A stretch of 28,589 nt of DNA from Bacteroides sp. CAG:770 (GCA_000435075.1 FR890651.1:56070-84658); one strand, 5' to 3'. Numbered from the stretch's first letter, positions 1 through 8,419 are shown. Program-made: numbers and translations. Notes: generated by a model not told the origin, from the letters alone.

Positions 1-1343
1 GGCTGAACCGCCGTTATATCATATTTTCCTGACATCATGGCAAGATCTCTTGCCTGTGAAGCCGGATTACAGCTGACATACACAATCTTGGATGGCGCAG
101 CCTCAAGTATCACTTTAACCACATCCGGATGCATTCCGGCGCGAGGAGGGTCAATAATCATGACTTCAGGCCTTCCATGCTGCCTGATGAAATCAGAGGT
201 AAGAATGTCCTTCATATCGCCGGCGAAGAATGTGCAATTGTCAATGCCGTTTGCTTTGGCATTGACCTCGGCATCGTCGATTGCCTCTTTAACGTACTCG
301 ATTCCGATTACTTTGGCAGCCTTGTCGGAGACAAACTGCGCGATGGTGCCGGTGCCGGTATAGAGGTCATATACAGTCTCGTTTCCGGTCAATCCCGCAA
401 AATTCTTCGCAACAGAATAAAGTCTCTGGGCCTGCTCGCTATTGGTCTGGTAGAAAGACTTCGGTCCGATTTTGAATTTGAGTCTTCCCATTGTCTCCCA
501 AATTGCATCGGCACCTTTATAAAGGATGCACTCCTGGTCGGCAATGGAATCGTTCAGTTTGGTATTGATAACATAATACAGCGACACGATTTCAGGGAAA
601 GCCTCTGAGACAGCGTCGAGCAATGGTTTGACAGATTCATCCTCATGTGCAAAGCAGACTGTAAGCATAACCTCACCTGCCTTGTTGTTCCTGATGATGA
701 TGTTTCTCATCAATCCTGTATTCTCGCGAATGTTGTAGAATTCAAGTTTGTGTCTTACGGCATATTCCTTTATGAAAAGACGTATCTTGTTGGACGGCTC
801 GGGCTGCAGACAGCAGTGCCTGATATCCAGAACTTTATCGAAGAATCTTCCGACATGGAATCCGAGTCCGAGTCTCTCTTCATCAGTAAGGCTCTCCGGA
901 TCTTCCGTGTCAAATATCCATCTCTTGTTGGAAAAAGTAAACTCCAGCTTGTTCCTGTAATACTGTGTCTTCTCAGACGGAAGAATAGGTGAAATTTCCG
1001 GAATCTGGAGATGACCGATTCTTACGAGCTGGTCCCATACCTGCTGCTGTTTTGCCTGCAACTGCATTTCGTAGGGGAGAGGCTGCCATTTGCATCCTCC
1101 GCAAATTCCAAAATGCTCACAGAAAGGTTCAAGTCTCTGTGCCGATGGTTTGACCATATCCAGGATATAGCCTTCCATATAGTTCTTTTTCTTCTTCGTA
1201 ATTCTGACATTGACAATGTCCCCGGGCACAGCGAATTCAACGAAGACCACAGCCCCATCCACATGGGCCAGTGATTTTCCTTCCGCAGCAACCGCCTCAA
1301 TCGTCACATTTTCAAGTACCAGGTCGAGTTTCTTCTTTGCCAT
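1..1343 (-). CDS. rlmD: 23S rRNA (uracil-5)-methyltransferase RlmD, 3' end cut by window edge
   Basis: This enzyme of the RlmD/RumA family makes 5-methyluridine in 23S rRNA (position 1939 in E. coli) using S-adenosylmethionine. The 447 visible residues begin at ATG 1343 and run off the left edge, probably lacking only a short tail. Residues 1-65 look like a TRAM RNA-binding domain. Cys75, Cys81 and Cys84 (CEHFGICGGC), with Cys177 or Cys178, fit the 4Fe-4S cluster ligands of RumA. The SAM-binding loop is YDLYTGTGTIAQF, followed by DPPRAGMH, and the nucleophilic cysteine lies in VSCNPAS at about residue 425. The gene starts 6 bp after the stop of the upstream Na/Pi cotransporter gene, so the two are probably co-transcribed. 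The family is clear. The exact target base is inferred from E. coli and could be another uridine in this phylum. Confidence 0.9.
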   Translation of the reverse strand, partial: MAKKKLDLVLENVTIEAVAAEGKSLAHVDGAVVFVEFAVPGDIVNVRITKKKKNYMEGYILDMVKPSAQRLEPFCEHFGICGGCKWQPLPYEMQLQAKQQQVWDQLVRIGHLQIPEISPILPSEKTQYYRNKLEFTFSNKRWIFDTEDPESLTDEERLGLGFHVGRFFDKVLDIRHCCLQPEPSNKIRLFIKEYAVRHKLEFYNIRENTGLMRNIIIRNNKAGEVMLTVCFAHEDESVKPLLDAVSEAFPEIVSLYYVINTKLNDSIADQECILYKGADAIWETMGRLKFKIGPKSFYQTNSEQAQRLYSVAKNFAGLTGNETVYDLYTGTGTIAQFVSDKAAKVIGIEYVKEAIDDAEVNAKANGIDNCTFFAGDMKDILTSDFIRQHGRPEVMIIDPPRAGMHPDVVKVILEAAPSKIVYVSCNPASQARDLAMMSGKYDITAVQ

Positions 1344-1349
1344 TTGTTT

Positions 1350-3008
1350 CTAATTGTCGTTTCTAACCACAGCCTGAGAGACATTGATCATAAAGTCCCC
1401 CATAGCCTCCAACTCTGCTATAATATCAAGGAAGTAGTTGAGTGACTGATAGTTGCCTGTATGGCTCTCAATCTGGGCAATTCCTTCCTCTCTCAATTTA
1501 TCTCTAGTTCCGTTAATCACATCCTCTGCGTTATACGCATTGGCAATATCCCTCACGTATCCGTTGGCCGCCTTGTCGAGATTCTCTACCATGACACCAT
1601 AGGCAAGATCTACCTTGGAAATCATCAGATTAATCTTTTCGATGGTCGCCTCATCGAATTTTCTGTTGTGGACACGCTCTCTTTCCAGAATGCGGCTTAT
1701 ATTCTCACCACTGTCTCCGAGGCTTTCCAACTCACCGATGACGCGATACAGCACTTTTATTTCTTCAGCTTCCTCCTCGCTGAAGCTCTCAGCCGACACG
1801 CTATTGAGGAATGCCGCTATCTGGTACTCCATTTTGTCGGACAGTTCCTCTGACTGGACAAGTTTCACTCTGAATGACTCGAACTTGTCAGGGTCTTTCT
1901 CATTGACCGCATTGGCTACATTGACAAAACTTGATTTCATAACTGCCGCAAAATGAGCGACTTCCTTGAACGCCTGAGAAATGGAGATGCTCGGAGCACC
2001 GAATCTTCTGGCTGAGATGTAAATCAGTCTTGAGCCATCATCAGGAATTTCGGAATCTGCTGATACTAGCTTAGTTACCAATTTCTCAATCGGCTTGGTA
2101 AACCATGCCAGGATGCAGGTTCCAAGAACATTGAAGAGTGTATGGAGGGTCGCAATTGCAAAAACCGGATGCCATCCTTCCGTGATATGCGCAACAAAAC
2201 CTGTGAAAGGCTTGAAGAATATCAATGCCAAGACAGCACCGACTACATTAAAGAGCGTATGGACCAAGGCTGCACGTTTTGCCTGGATATTGGCGTCTGA
2301 TGCTGCGATATTTGCAGATATTGTAGTACCTATATTTTCTCCGAGTACCATAGCCGCAGCCATGTCGAAGTTAATCCATCCTGAAGTCATCATGACCATC
2401 GTAAGTGTCACGGCACCAGTAGATTGCATTGCAAAAGCCAGAACGCATCCCACAGCCATAAACATCAGCAGACAGAGAAATTCCGATCCGGCGAGATTAT
2501 CGATGGCTGCCTTCAGAGAGGGGAGTTCAGTGACAGGAGGAAATGTAGATATCATAAAGGACAGTCCTATGAACAGCAATGCCAGTCCGATAACGACCTC
2601 TCCGGTAATTTTCTTTTTCTGTCCTTTCGCCATCGTCAATACGAATCCGACTGCAATCAGCGGGTACGTCATGAACTTAAGCGCGCCGTCAAATCCTGCC
2701 AATGCGATAATCCAGGTCGTGAACGAAGCTCCGATGTTCGCGCCCATGATGACGAGAATCGCTTGTGTCAATGCGAGTACACCTGCATTGACAAAACTCA
2801 CGACCGTAACGGTCGCTGCGCTGGAAGATTCAGCCAATGTGGTTATACAGAATCCTGAAAGAATGCTGTTGACAGGGTTTTTCTTCATCCACGGCAGAAA
2901 ATTTTTCATTCTGTCACCGGTCAGTTTCATCAAGCCGCCGCTCAGAAGGTTCAGTCCATAAAGGAACAATCCGATGGCACCGAATAGGGTAAGGAACTGT
3001 AAAACCAT
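1350..3008 (-). CDS. Na/Pi cotransporter family protein with C-terminal PhoU-like domain
   Basis: This 552-residue inner-membrane protein has the layout of bacterial Na+/phosphate cotransporters (Na_Pi_cotrans repeats followed by PhoU-like helices). The first repeat (about residues 10-150) holds ESSSAATVTVVSF, and the inverted second repeat (about 175-300) holds MQSTGAVTLTMVMM. These correspond to the paired QSSS-type motifs of the NptA/SLC34 family, although the first motif has Glu in place of the usual Gln. Several hydrophobic helices lie before residue 310. Residues of about 340-545 are charged and helical, like PhoU, which in this family is thought to regulate transport. The ATG at 3008 is preceded by a TATATTTG promoter element. 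Phosphate is the likely substrate, but it cannot be read from the sequence. Confidence 0.85.
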   Translation of the reverse strand: MVLQFLTLFGAIGLFLYGLNLLSGGLMKLTGDRMKNFLPWMKKNPVNSILSGFCITTLAESSSAATVTVVSFVNAGVLALTQAILVIMGANIGASFTTWIIALAGFDGALKFMTYPLIAVGFVLTMAKGQKKKITGEVVIGLALLFIGLSFMISTFPPVTELPSLKAAIDNLAGSEFLCLLMFMAVGCVLAFAMQSTGAVTLTMVMMTSGWINFDMAAAMVLGENIGTTISANIAASDANIQAKRAALVHTLFNVVGAVLALIFFKPFTGFVAHITEGWHPVFAIATLHTLFNVLGTCILAWFTKPIEKLVTKLVSADSEIPDDGSRLIYISARRFGAPSISISQAFKEVAHFAAVMKSSFVNVANAVNEKDPDKFESFRVKLVQSEELSDKMEYQIAAFLNSVSAESFSEEEAEEIKVLYRVIGELESLGDSGENISRILERERVHNRKFDEATIEKINLMISKVDLAYGVMVENLDKAANGYVRDIANAYNAEDVINGTRDKLREEGIAQIESHTGNYQSLNYFLDIIAELEAMGDFMINVSQAVVRNDN

Positions 3009-3062
3009 ACTAACTTAACATAATATAAATTGTGTAACAAGATATTGTTGTCATTTAACTGA

Positions 3063-3070
3063 CAAATATA
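3063..3070 (-). promoter_or_regulatory. Candidate -7 element (TATATTTG) for the Na/Pi cotransporter-rlmD unit
   Basis: On the minus strand the sequence reads TATATTTG, an exact match to the Bacteroidota -7 consensus TAnnTTTG. It lies 54 bp upstream of the ATG at 3008. No good TTTG is seen 19-21 bp further upstream (TTTT is the nearest), so the call rests on the -7 box alone. Confidence 0.45.
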
Positions 3071-3107
3071 ACTATTTTTTACGACACGTAAAACCTCAAG
3101 TCAGAGA

Positions 3108-3153
3108 TATGATACAAGGCCAGTTCTTACACAGAAACTGGCCTTGTATCATA
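3108..3153 (-). terminator. Perfect 18-bp hairpin after fprA
   Basis: Arms 3108-3125 and 3136-3153 are perfect reverse complements (18 bp) around a 10-nt loop. The hairpin starts 2 bp beyond the TAG stop of fprA (3156-3158) and lies between fprA and the promoter of the next minus-strand gene. It is placed as a terminator for the pyk-fprA unit. No clear U-run follows the stem on the minus strand, so it may also act as a 3'-end stabiliser. Confidence 0.7.
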
Positions 3154-3155
3154 AT

Positions 3156-4316
3156 CTACATGTTATTTATGACCTCGTCCACAAAAGCTTTGACGTTGTC
3201 AGAATATTTCTCACCGAATCCCTGGCGGAAAGACATGCCCTCAGAAAGCAGTTTCAATCCGGAGGCCGAAGCCATCTCATTCATGAGCCTCACGCTGGCA
3301 CCCGCCCAGGTAAACGAGCCGAAAGCCGCAAAGCCATGATTCTTCACCTGTCTTGCACAGACGCCGTACAGAACTTCACGGACAGCAGGGAAAATATCGT
3401 TATTATAGGTAGGGGAACCGCAAATCAGCGTATTATACTCGAAAACATCCTTGTAGATGAACGACGGATTCTCTGTTACTGCATTGTGAATCACACACTT
3501 GACTCCCCTCTTCACAAGTTCGGCATGTATTGCCTCGGCAGCCTTTTCTGTGTTTCCGTACATCGAACCGACCACGATGCAGACGCCCTTGTCTGTCTCA
3601 TAGCGGCTCATCCTGTCATACAAGGCAACCACCTGCGGTATCTGCGACTCCCACACAGGACCATGTGTACTGCAAATCCTTGACAGAGCGAGACCAGAGA
3701 GTTTTTTCAATGCTGCCTGGACCGGCTGTCCATATTTGCCGACGATGCTGGCATAATACCTGACCATTTCATCCCTGTATTCCTCGAACCTGTCACAGAT
3801 CCCGCCCTCGACAGCACCGAAACATCCGAATGCGTCACCGGAGAAAAGAGTCTGTTCCTCAGCAAGATACGTAACCATTGTTTCCGGCCAGTGAACCATA
3901 GGAATCATCGCGAATGTCAATGATACCGAACCAAGACTGAGAATCTCACCTTCCTTGATGACCTTGACATTGTCAGTAATTCCTTGATATCCCTCAATCA
4001 TAGGCACTGCCTTGGCATTTGTAACAATCTGAATGCCAGGATATTCCTTACGGACCAGAGACATCAGTGCAGAATGATCCGGCTCCATGTGGTTGACTAT
4101 CAGATAGTCCACTTGCCTATCCCCTATTTCCTCCCTGATATTAGCAAGAAACTGCTCTCCGAATGCAGCCGCGGCCGTATCCACAAGGGCGATCTTTTCA
4201 TCCACTACAAGATATGAGTTATATGAGACACCATGGGGAAGCGCCCACTGATTCTCGAAAAGAAAAGGCCTGAAGTCATTGACTCCTACATACCTTACAT
4301 GTTCACTAAGTTTCAT
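3156..4316 (-). CDS. fprA: Flavodiiron protein (A-type flavoprotein), O2/NO reductase
   Basis: Flavodiiron proteins reduce O2 to water or NO to N2O in the cytoplasm and protect anaerobes. The 386-residue length is normal for the two-domain class. The metallo-beta-lactamase-like half (about 1-245) keeps the diiron ligands His76, Glu78, Asp80 (NHMEPDHS), His142 (MVHWPE), Asp161 (SGDAFG) and His218 (STHGP). The flavodoxin half (about 246-386) has the FMN phosphate loop SMYGNTEKAA at 251-260. No extra rubredoxin or flavin reductase domain is fused, so an external rubredoxin or similar donor is expected. The gene follows the second outer-membrane-like gene by 19 bp, so it is probably the last member of the pyk unit and ends at the hairpin. 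Whether O2 or NO is the main substrate cannot be told. Confidence 0.92.
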   Translation of the reverse strand: MKLSEHVRYVGVNDFRPFLFENQWALPHGVSYNSYLVVDEKIALVDTAAAAFGEQFLANIREEIGDRQVDYLIVNHMEPDHSALMSLVRKEYPGIQIVTNAKAVPMIEGYQGITDNVKVIKEGEILSLGSVSLTFAMIPMVHWPETMVTYLAEEQTLFSGDAFGCFGAVEGGICDRFEEYRDEMVRYYASIVGKYGQPVQAALKKLSGLALSRICSTHGPVWESQIPQVVALYDRMSRYETDKGVCIVVGSMYGNTEKAAEAIHAELVKRGVKCVIHNAVTENPSFIYKDVFEYNTLICGSPTYNNDIFPAVREVLYGVCARQVKNHGFAAFGSFTWAGASVRLMNEMASASGLKLLSEGMSFRQGFGEKYSDNVKAFVDEVINNM

Positions 4317-4335
4317 ATTATCAATTAATTATATA

Positions 4336-4950
4336 TCAAAAGACTAAAGCCACAGTAATTATAGCACCTACATTGAGGCTCTGACTCACCCCGACATTCC
4401 CGGCCGGCGCATATTTTCCGGAATACTTGTCAAAGACTTTGGGATGAGAAAATGACGCAATCGCAGCAGCATTGAAATCGACCGCAAAATTTCTGGCAAG
4501 CCTGCATCTGTATGAGTATCCGATTTTTCCGACAGGAGCCGGTTTCACAGAATGACGGAAAGCGGCACCGGCTTCGACAAAAATGGAGCCACCTTCCTCC
4601 AAGCCGTTCATTCCCAATGCAAAAGAGCCCCTCAATGATACCGGATACGCTCTCTCCCCTGCTCTCAATCCCATATATCCGCCAAGAAGCGACATTCCGA
4701 AACGAGGGCTCATATCATATCCCACGAAACCAAGTACAGCACCATTGACATGACCGCTGAACCTCAAATCCTTAGTCTCGACAAGATAACCTTCCGTAGA
4801 AAGATAAGTGTTATAGATACCCACCAGCATCGGGGAATTTATGCCCCATTCGGCTCCGTAATGGAATCTATATCCCCGCAGGCCCTCAGAATGAAGACCC
4901 ACTGAAACAAAAATCAGGCTCAATGCCATTATTATACGGAGACAACGCAT
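4336..4950 (-). CDS. Small outer-membrane beta-barrel-like protein, function unknown
   Basis: I do not recognise the family. The 204-residue product starts with a signal-peptide-like stretch (MRCLRIIMALSLIFVSVGLHS). It then consists of alternating polar and hydrophobic segments rich in Gly, aromatic residues and short turns, and ends in IITVALVF. The terminal Phe fits a BAM-recognised beta-signal, so a small outer-membrane barrel of about eight strands is inferred. The ATG at 4950 follows directly on the TGA (4951-4953) of the preceding gene and lies in the same frame, so the two are surely co-expressed and may act together. The stop lies 19 bp before fprA. No catalytic motif is visible. Confidence 0.6.
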   Translation of the reverse strand: MRCLRIIMALSLIFVSVGLHSEGLRGYRFHYGAEWGINSPMLVGIYNTYLSTEGYLVETKDLRFSGHVNGAVLGFVGYDMSPRFGMSLLGGYMGLRAGERAYPVSLRGSFALGMNGLEEGGSIFVEAGAAFRHSVKPAPVGKIGYSYRCRLARNFAVDFNAAAIASFSHPKVFDKYSGKYAPAGNVGVSQSLNVGAIITVALVF

Positions 4951-5481
4951 TCAGAATCTGTAGTTTATGCTAATTTCAGGTATCCACGCCCGGTATATTC
5001 CATTATGGTAGAAGGTCAATGTCGTATTTCCGTCTTTCTTCCCAGTATGACATCCGAGTACCGCGGAAAAGCCCGCAGAAACTGAAAGTCCGGAATTGAA
5101 ACGGAAATCGAAAGACGCCATTCCCGACATGCCGGCAACGACTCCGCGTCTGTCACTGTTATCCATGACATATCCGGCAGAAGCGCCCGGACCCGCATTG
5201 AACTGAACCCGTACCTCTTCATTGATTTTCCATTCAGCTGCATTGAATCTGATAAAATAACTCGCGAGTCCTCCAGGACAACTGTTTTTTCCGTCAATGA
5301 CATTATACAGGTCAGCGCACAACCTCAATTCAGAATCATTGCGTCCGGACATGAAACGGAACCTCACACCGGCTTGTGCCACAGAAGAAATCAGACCGCA
5401 CTCAAAAGTCTGTGCCCTGCCTTCCTCAGATATGAGCAGACAGAACACGAAAATCAGCGATATGACAAGTTTCTTCAGCAA
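4951..5481 (-). CDS. Small secreted, probably outer-membrane beta-barrel protein, TTG start
   Basis: The family is not recognised. The 176-residue product opens with a lysine pair and a strong hydrophobic core (LKKLVISLIFVFCLLIS) ending near GRAQ, a clear Sec signal peptide. The mature part has beta-rich Gly/aromatic segments and ends in EISINYRF, with a terminal Phe as in outer-membrane barrels. There is no ATG that keeps the signal peptide. The only starts are TTG at 5481 or CTG at 5478, directly after the in-frame TGA of pyk (5485-5487), so translation probably depends on termination of pyk. The next gene begins at 4950, abutting this stop. It may be a paralogue or partner of that protein, but the two sequences are not obviously alike by eye. 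Confidence 0.6.
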   Translation of the reverse strand: MLKKLVISLIFVFCLLISEEGRAQTFECGLISSVAQAGVRFRFMSGRNDSELRLCADLYNVIDGKNSCPGGLASYFIRFNAAEWKINEEVRVQFNAGPGASAGYVMDNSDRRGVVAGMSGMASFDFRFNSGLSVSAGFSAVLGCHTGKKDGNTTLTFYHNGIYRAWIPEISINYRF

Positions 5482-5484
5482 GAA

Positions 5485-6888
5485 TCAGACGTTTTTCAAC
5501 TCCATGTATGTCGCGCCGATCTGCTCGCCGAACACACCGCCGATGAAACCGATGAGATCTCCTTTGTGTATTTTTCCTTCCACAGCAAGCATTTCCACGG
5601 CTTTCGACGCGAATTCCTCCTTATCCTTCACCACGTCGAAAGGATAGGCCTTGACACCGAAAACAAGAGCAAGTTCACGCATCGTATAATCATTGTAGCA
5701 CATGGCGTAGATAGGGACTTTCGGCCTAAACGTCGAGATGTAACGTCCTACACGTCCGGTGTAAGTGTCGAATATCAATGCCTTTACCGGCAATTCCTGG
5801 GTCGCAGCCACCAGGGACTGTGCCAGGACAACAGCTACAGGCTTAACAACCTTCCTGAGGTCAAGATCAAGATTCACATCAAGTGTCCCTTCAGTCTGGA
5901 GGGCAATCCGTGTCATTGTCTTCACGGCCTCGACAGGATATTTGCCATACGCGCTTTCTCCGCTCAGCATTATCGCATCAGCACTCTGGAAAATGGCATT
6001 TGCGACGTCGGTCACCTCGGCACGGGTAGGTCTCGGATTGTCAATCATGCTCTGGAGCATCTGCGTAGCCACTATAACCGGCTTCTTCCTGTCACGACAA
6101 GCCTTCACGATATCTCTCTGGACAAGAGGTATGCGCTCCGCCGGAATTTCCACTCCGAGGTCTCCTCTGGCGACCATGATTCCATAGCAATATGTGAGGA
6201 TATCATCCAGATTGTCAACACCTTGCTGATTTTCAATCTTGGAAATTATCTTGAGATGACTATGCTCAGCATCGAGAATATCCTGAATTTCATGAAGATC
6301 ATCAGCGCTGCGGACAAATGAATGTGCAACGAAGTCAATGTTAGCCTTCACAGCCCAGTGTATGAACATCTTGTCTTTCTCAGTAACCGCAGGCAGATTT
6401 ATATGGACATTAGGCACATTGACGCTCTTATGGCCTTTGATCAGGCCCTCATTCATGACTTTGCAAATCAGTTTTCCTTCTTCCTTGCCTACAACTGACA
6501 AATCCACTGAACCATCGTCAATAAGAATGTCAGCGCCAACGGGCACATCTTCCGCCATATGCGGATATGAGGTATAGAGGACTCCTTTTCTGCAGGGCTT
6601 GGAAGGATCATCGACAATTTCCAGCATCTCCCCCACGTGTGCGACAAATCCGACGGAATCAGCCATCTGTGTCAACCTGACTTCCGGACCCTTGGTATCA
6701 ATGAGAATGGCAATCTTGTCTGATACCTTACGGACGTTATCCACAATCTCCTGCGCTCCTTCTACGGATGCATGAGCAGAATTGATGCGGACTACATTCA
6801 TTCCATTTTCATAGAGCTGTCTGATAAACTCTTCATCGCATCTGTTGTCCGCGATTGTACAAATAATCTTCGTTTTTTTCTCAATCAT
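5485..6888 (-). CDS. pyk: Pyruvate kinase
   Basis: The enzyme converts phosphoenolpyruvate and ADP to pyruvate and ATP in the last step of glycolysis. The 467 residues cover the TIM barrel, the B domain (about 70-170) and the C domain (about 335-467). The barrel has the active-site lysine in IISKIENQQG (Lys217, Glu219), the metal-binding region MVARGDLGVEIP (Asp243) and the helix ATQMLQSMIDNPRPTRAEV. The N-terminus reads KIICTIADNR and MNVVRINSAHAS rather than the usual MNxxRxNFSHG. I recall this variant from other Bacteroidota. The ATG at 6888 has a well-formed promoter 26 bp upstream. Two outer-membrane-like genes and fprA follow closely, an unusual grouping for a glycolytic gene. Confidence 0.95.
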   Translation of the reverse strand: MIEKKTKIICTIADNRCDEEFIRQLYENGMNVVRINSAHASVEGAQEIVDNVRKVSDKIAILIDTKGPEVRLTQMADSVGFVAHVGEMLEIVDDPSKPCRKGVLYTSYPHMAEDVPVGADILIDDGSVDLSVVGKEEGKLICKVMNEGLIKGHKSVNVPNVHINLPAVTEKDKMFIHWAVKANIDFVAHSFVRSADDLHEIQDILDAEHSHLKIISKIENQQGVDNLDDILTYCYGIMVARGDLGVEIPAERIPLVQRDIVKACRDRKKPVIVATQMLQSMIDNPRPTRAEVTDVANAIFQSADAIMLSGESAYGKYPVEAVKTMTRIALQTEGTLDVNLDLDLRKVVKPVAVVLAQSLVAATQELPVKALIFDTYTGRVGRYISTFRPKVPIYAMCYNDYTMRELALVFGVKAYPFDVVKDKEEFASKAVEMLAVEGKIHKGDLIGFIGGVFGEQIGATYMELKNV

Positions 6889-6913
6889 CGTTGTTTCTGG
6901 TTTTTCCTTATTG

Positions 6914-6943
6914 CAAAATTAATGATTTCAGGTCAATGTTCAA
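6914..6943 (-). promoter_or_regulatory. Bacteroidota-type promoter for the pyk unit
   Basis: On the minus strand TTG (6941-6943), a 19-bp spacer and TAATTTTG (6914-6921) match the -33 TTG and -7 TAnnTTTG consensus with ideal spacing. Transcription would begin near 6907, about 20 bp before the pyk ATG. It is divergent from, and partly overlaps, the rarA promoter region. Confidence 0.65.
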
Positions 6944-6957
6944 TGCGTATTTATCAT

Positions 6958-6965
6958 TATCTTTG
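6958..6965 (+). promoter_or_regulatory. Candidate -7 element (TATCTTTG) for rarA
   Basis: TATCTTTG matches TAnnTTTG on the plus strand, 131 bp upstream of the rarA ATG. No TTG is found at the expected -33 distance. If used, it would give a leader of about 125 nt that contains the 13-bp inverted repeat at 7031-7064. Confidence 0.35.
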
Positions 6966-7030
6966 TAGAACGCGCGCAGAACGGCCATCCAGATGTCAAA
7001 ATATGGTTACAACCGGTCTCAATCCGCGAT

Positions 7031-7064
7031 AACAATTATGTTACATGCGGTTAACATAATTGTT
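7031..7064. repeat. Perfect 13-bp inverted repeat upstream of rarA
   Basis: AACAATTATGTTA (7031-7043) and its exact reverse complement (7052-7064) flank an 8-bp centre (7044-7051). It ends 32 bp before the rarA start codon. It could be an operator for a dimeric regulator or a leader hairpin. It does not follow a plus-strand gene, so a terminator role is unlikely. Confidence 0.7.
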
Positions 7065-7096
7065 TTACTTATTAATTGTCAATTCATTATATAAAT

Positions 7097-8419
7097 ATGG
7101 CTAACAATTCTGCAAACACATACAATAAAATGCTTCCTCCGCTTCCGGAGAGGATGCGCCCACGTAATCTGGATGAATATGTGGGCCAGAAACATCTGGT
7201 AGGAAAAGGCTGCGTCCTCAGAAATATGATAGAGGGCGGAAATCTGACCTCCTTCATACTTTGGGGTCCTCCAGGTGTCGGCAAAACCTCGCTTGCCAGA
7301 ATTGTAGCCAATTCGATGGACAGGGAGTTCTATACATTGTCCGCCGTGAGTTCAGGAGTGAAAGACGTCCGCGAAGTCATAGACAGGGCCAGGTCTTCAG
7401 CAACGTCAATGTTCGGGGCCGGCAAAGGCGCGCCGATTCTTTTCATTGATGAAATTCATAGGTTCAACAAGGCGCAGCAGGATGCACTTCTGGGCGCAGT
7501 CGAAGACGGAACCGTGATTCTCATCGGAGCAACCACGGAGAATCCATCCTTCGAGGTCATCAATCCTCTTCTTTCCAGATGTCAGGTGCTGGTCCTCAAA
7601 TCGCTGGAGGCTTCTGACCTGAGAGACCTCCTCGCCCGCGCCCTCAGCGAAGACGAGATACTGAAGCACAAGGAGATCAAGATCAATGAAGATGAGGCGC
7701 TTCTGAGATACTCCGGCGGTGATGCGAGAAAACTTCTCAATATCCTGGAAATCGTCATTGACTTTTCCTCCGGCAAGTCACCGGTTATCATTGACAATAA
7801 GACAGTTGAGTCTTGTCTTCAGACCAATGCCTCCAGATATGACAAGGGTGGAGAGATGCATTACGACATCATTTCTGCCTTCATCAAGAGTATCCGTGGT
7901 TCGGACCCTAATGCGGCAATCTATTATCTGGCCCGCATGATTGATGGCGGAGAGGACCCGGTTTTCATTGCCCGAAGACTCTGCATTTCTGCGGCTGAGG
8001 ATATCGGGCTGGCAAATCCGAATGCCCTCCTGCTTGCCAATGCATGTTTCCAGACCGTATCTTCCATTGGGATGCCAGAGGGCAGGATTCCTCTTGCCGA
8101 AGCGACAATATATCTGGCATCTTCACCAAAGAGCAATTCTGCATATATGGCTATCAATCAAGCACTTGAAGTGGCATCAAAGACACAGGCCGAAGCAGTT
8201 CCGCTCCAGCTCAGGAATGCGCCGACTTCTCTCATGAAGGAACTTGGATACAGCGACGGATACAAGTATTCACATGATTATCCCGGACATTTTGTAGATC
8301 AGGAATTCATGCCGGACGGACTGAGAGGCACCGTTTTCTACCAGCCTGCTGAGAACCGCCATGAGGACGGGCTCAAATCATATCTGGAGTCATGCTGGCC
8401 AAAGTATTACAAAAAATAA
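7097..8419 (+). CDS. rarA: Replication-associated recombination protein A (RarA/MgsA AAA+ ATPase)
   Basis: RarA is a clamp-loader-like AAA+ ATPase that acts at stalled replication forks and single-strand gaps. I place the start at ATG 7097 (MANNSANTYNK), giving 440 residues. An upstream TTG at 7076 is possible, but it would add only SIHYIN-type residues not seen in the family. Walker A is GPPGVGKT (57-64), Walker B is ILFIDEIHRF (114-123), sensor 1 is GATTENPS (144-151) and an arginine-finger candidate is Arg161 (LLSRCQ). The C-terminal half carries the MgsA-type tetramerisation region (DPNAAIYYLARMIDGGEDP, then RRLCISAAEDIGLANP). The gene stands alone, diverging from pyk, and its end is 15 bp from the converging tamL. 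Confidence 0.95.
   Translation: MANNSANTYNKMLPPLPERMRPRNLDEYVGQKHLVGKGCVLRNMIEGGNLTSFILWGPPGVGKTSLARIVANSMDREFYTLSAVSSGVKDVREVIDRARSSATSMFGAGKGAPILFIDEIHRFNKAQQDALLGAVEDGTVILIGATTENPSFEVINPLLSRCQVLVLKSLEASDLRDLLARALSEDEILKHKEIKINEDEALLRYSGGDARKLLNILEIVIDFSSGKSPVIIDNKTVESCLQTNASRYDKGGEMHYDIISAFIKSIRGSDPNAAIYYLARMIDGGEDPVFIARRLCISAAEDIGLANPNALLLANACFQTVSSIGMPEGRIPLAEATIYLASSPKSNSAYMAINQALEVASKTQAEAVPLQLRNAPTSLMKELGYSDGYKYSHDYPGHFVDQEFMPDGLRGTVFYQPAENRHEDGLKSYLESCWPKYYKK

Noticed and set aside
2095..2961. 288-codon open frame on the plus strand
   Set aside because: It lies fully antisense to the clear Na/Pi cotransporter gene, and its product looks like a translated shadow with no domain sense.
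3156..3158. Reading the hairpin at 3108-3153 as an attachment site
   Set aside because: No integrase gene or second copy is near, and its position right after the fprA stop fits a transcript end.
5374..6321. 315-codon open frame on the plus strand
   Set aside because: It is antisense to pyruvate kinase and has His/Arg-rich shadow composition.
4336..6888. Recoding of TGA as a sense codon, suggested by in-phase TGA junctions
   Set aside because: The downstream frames begin with signal peptides, and several other genes here end naturally at TGA. Ordinary stops with tight packing explain the junctions.
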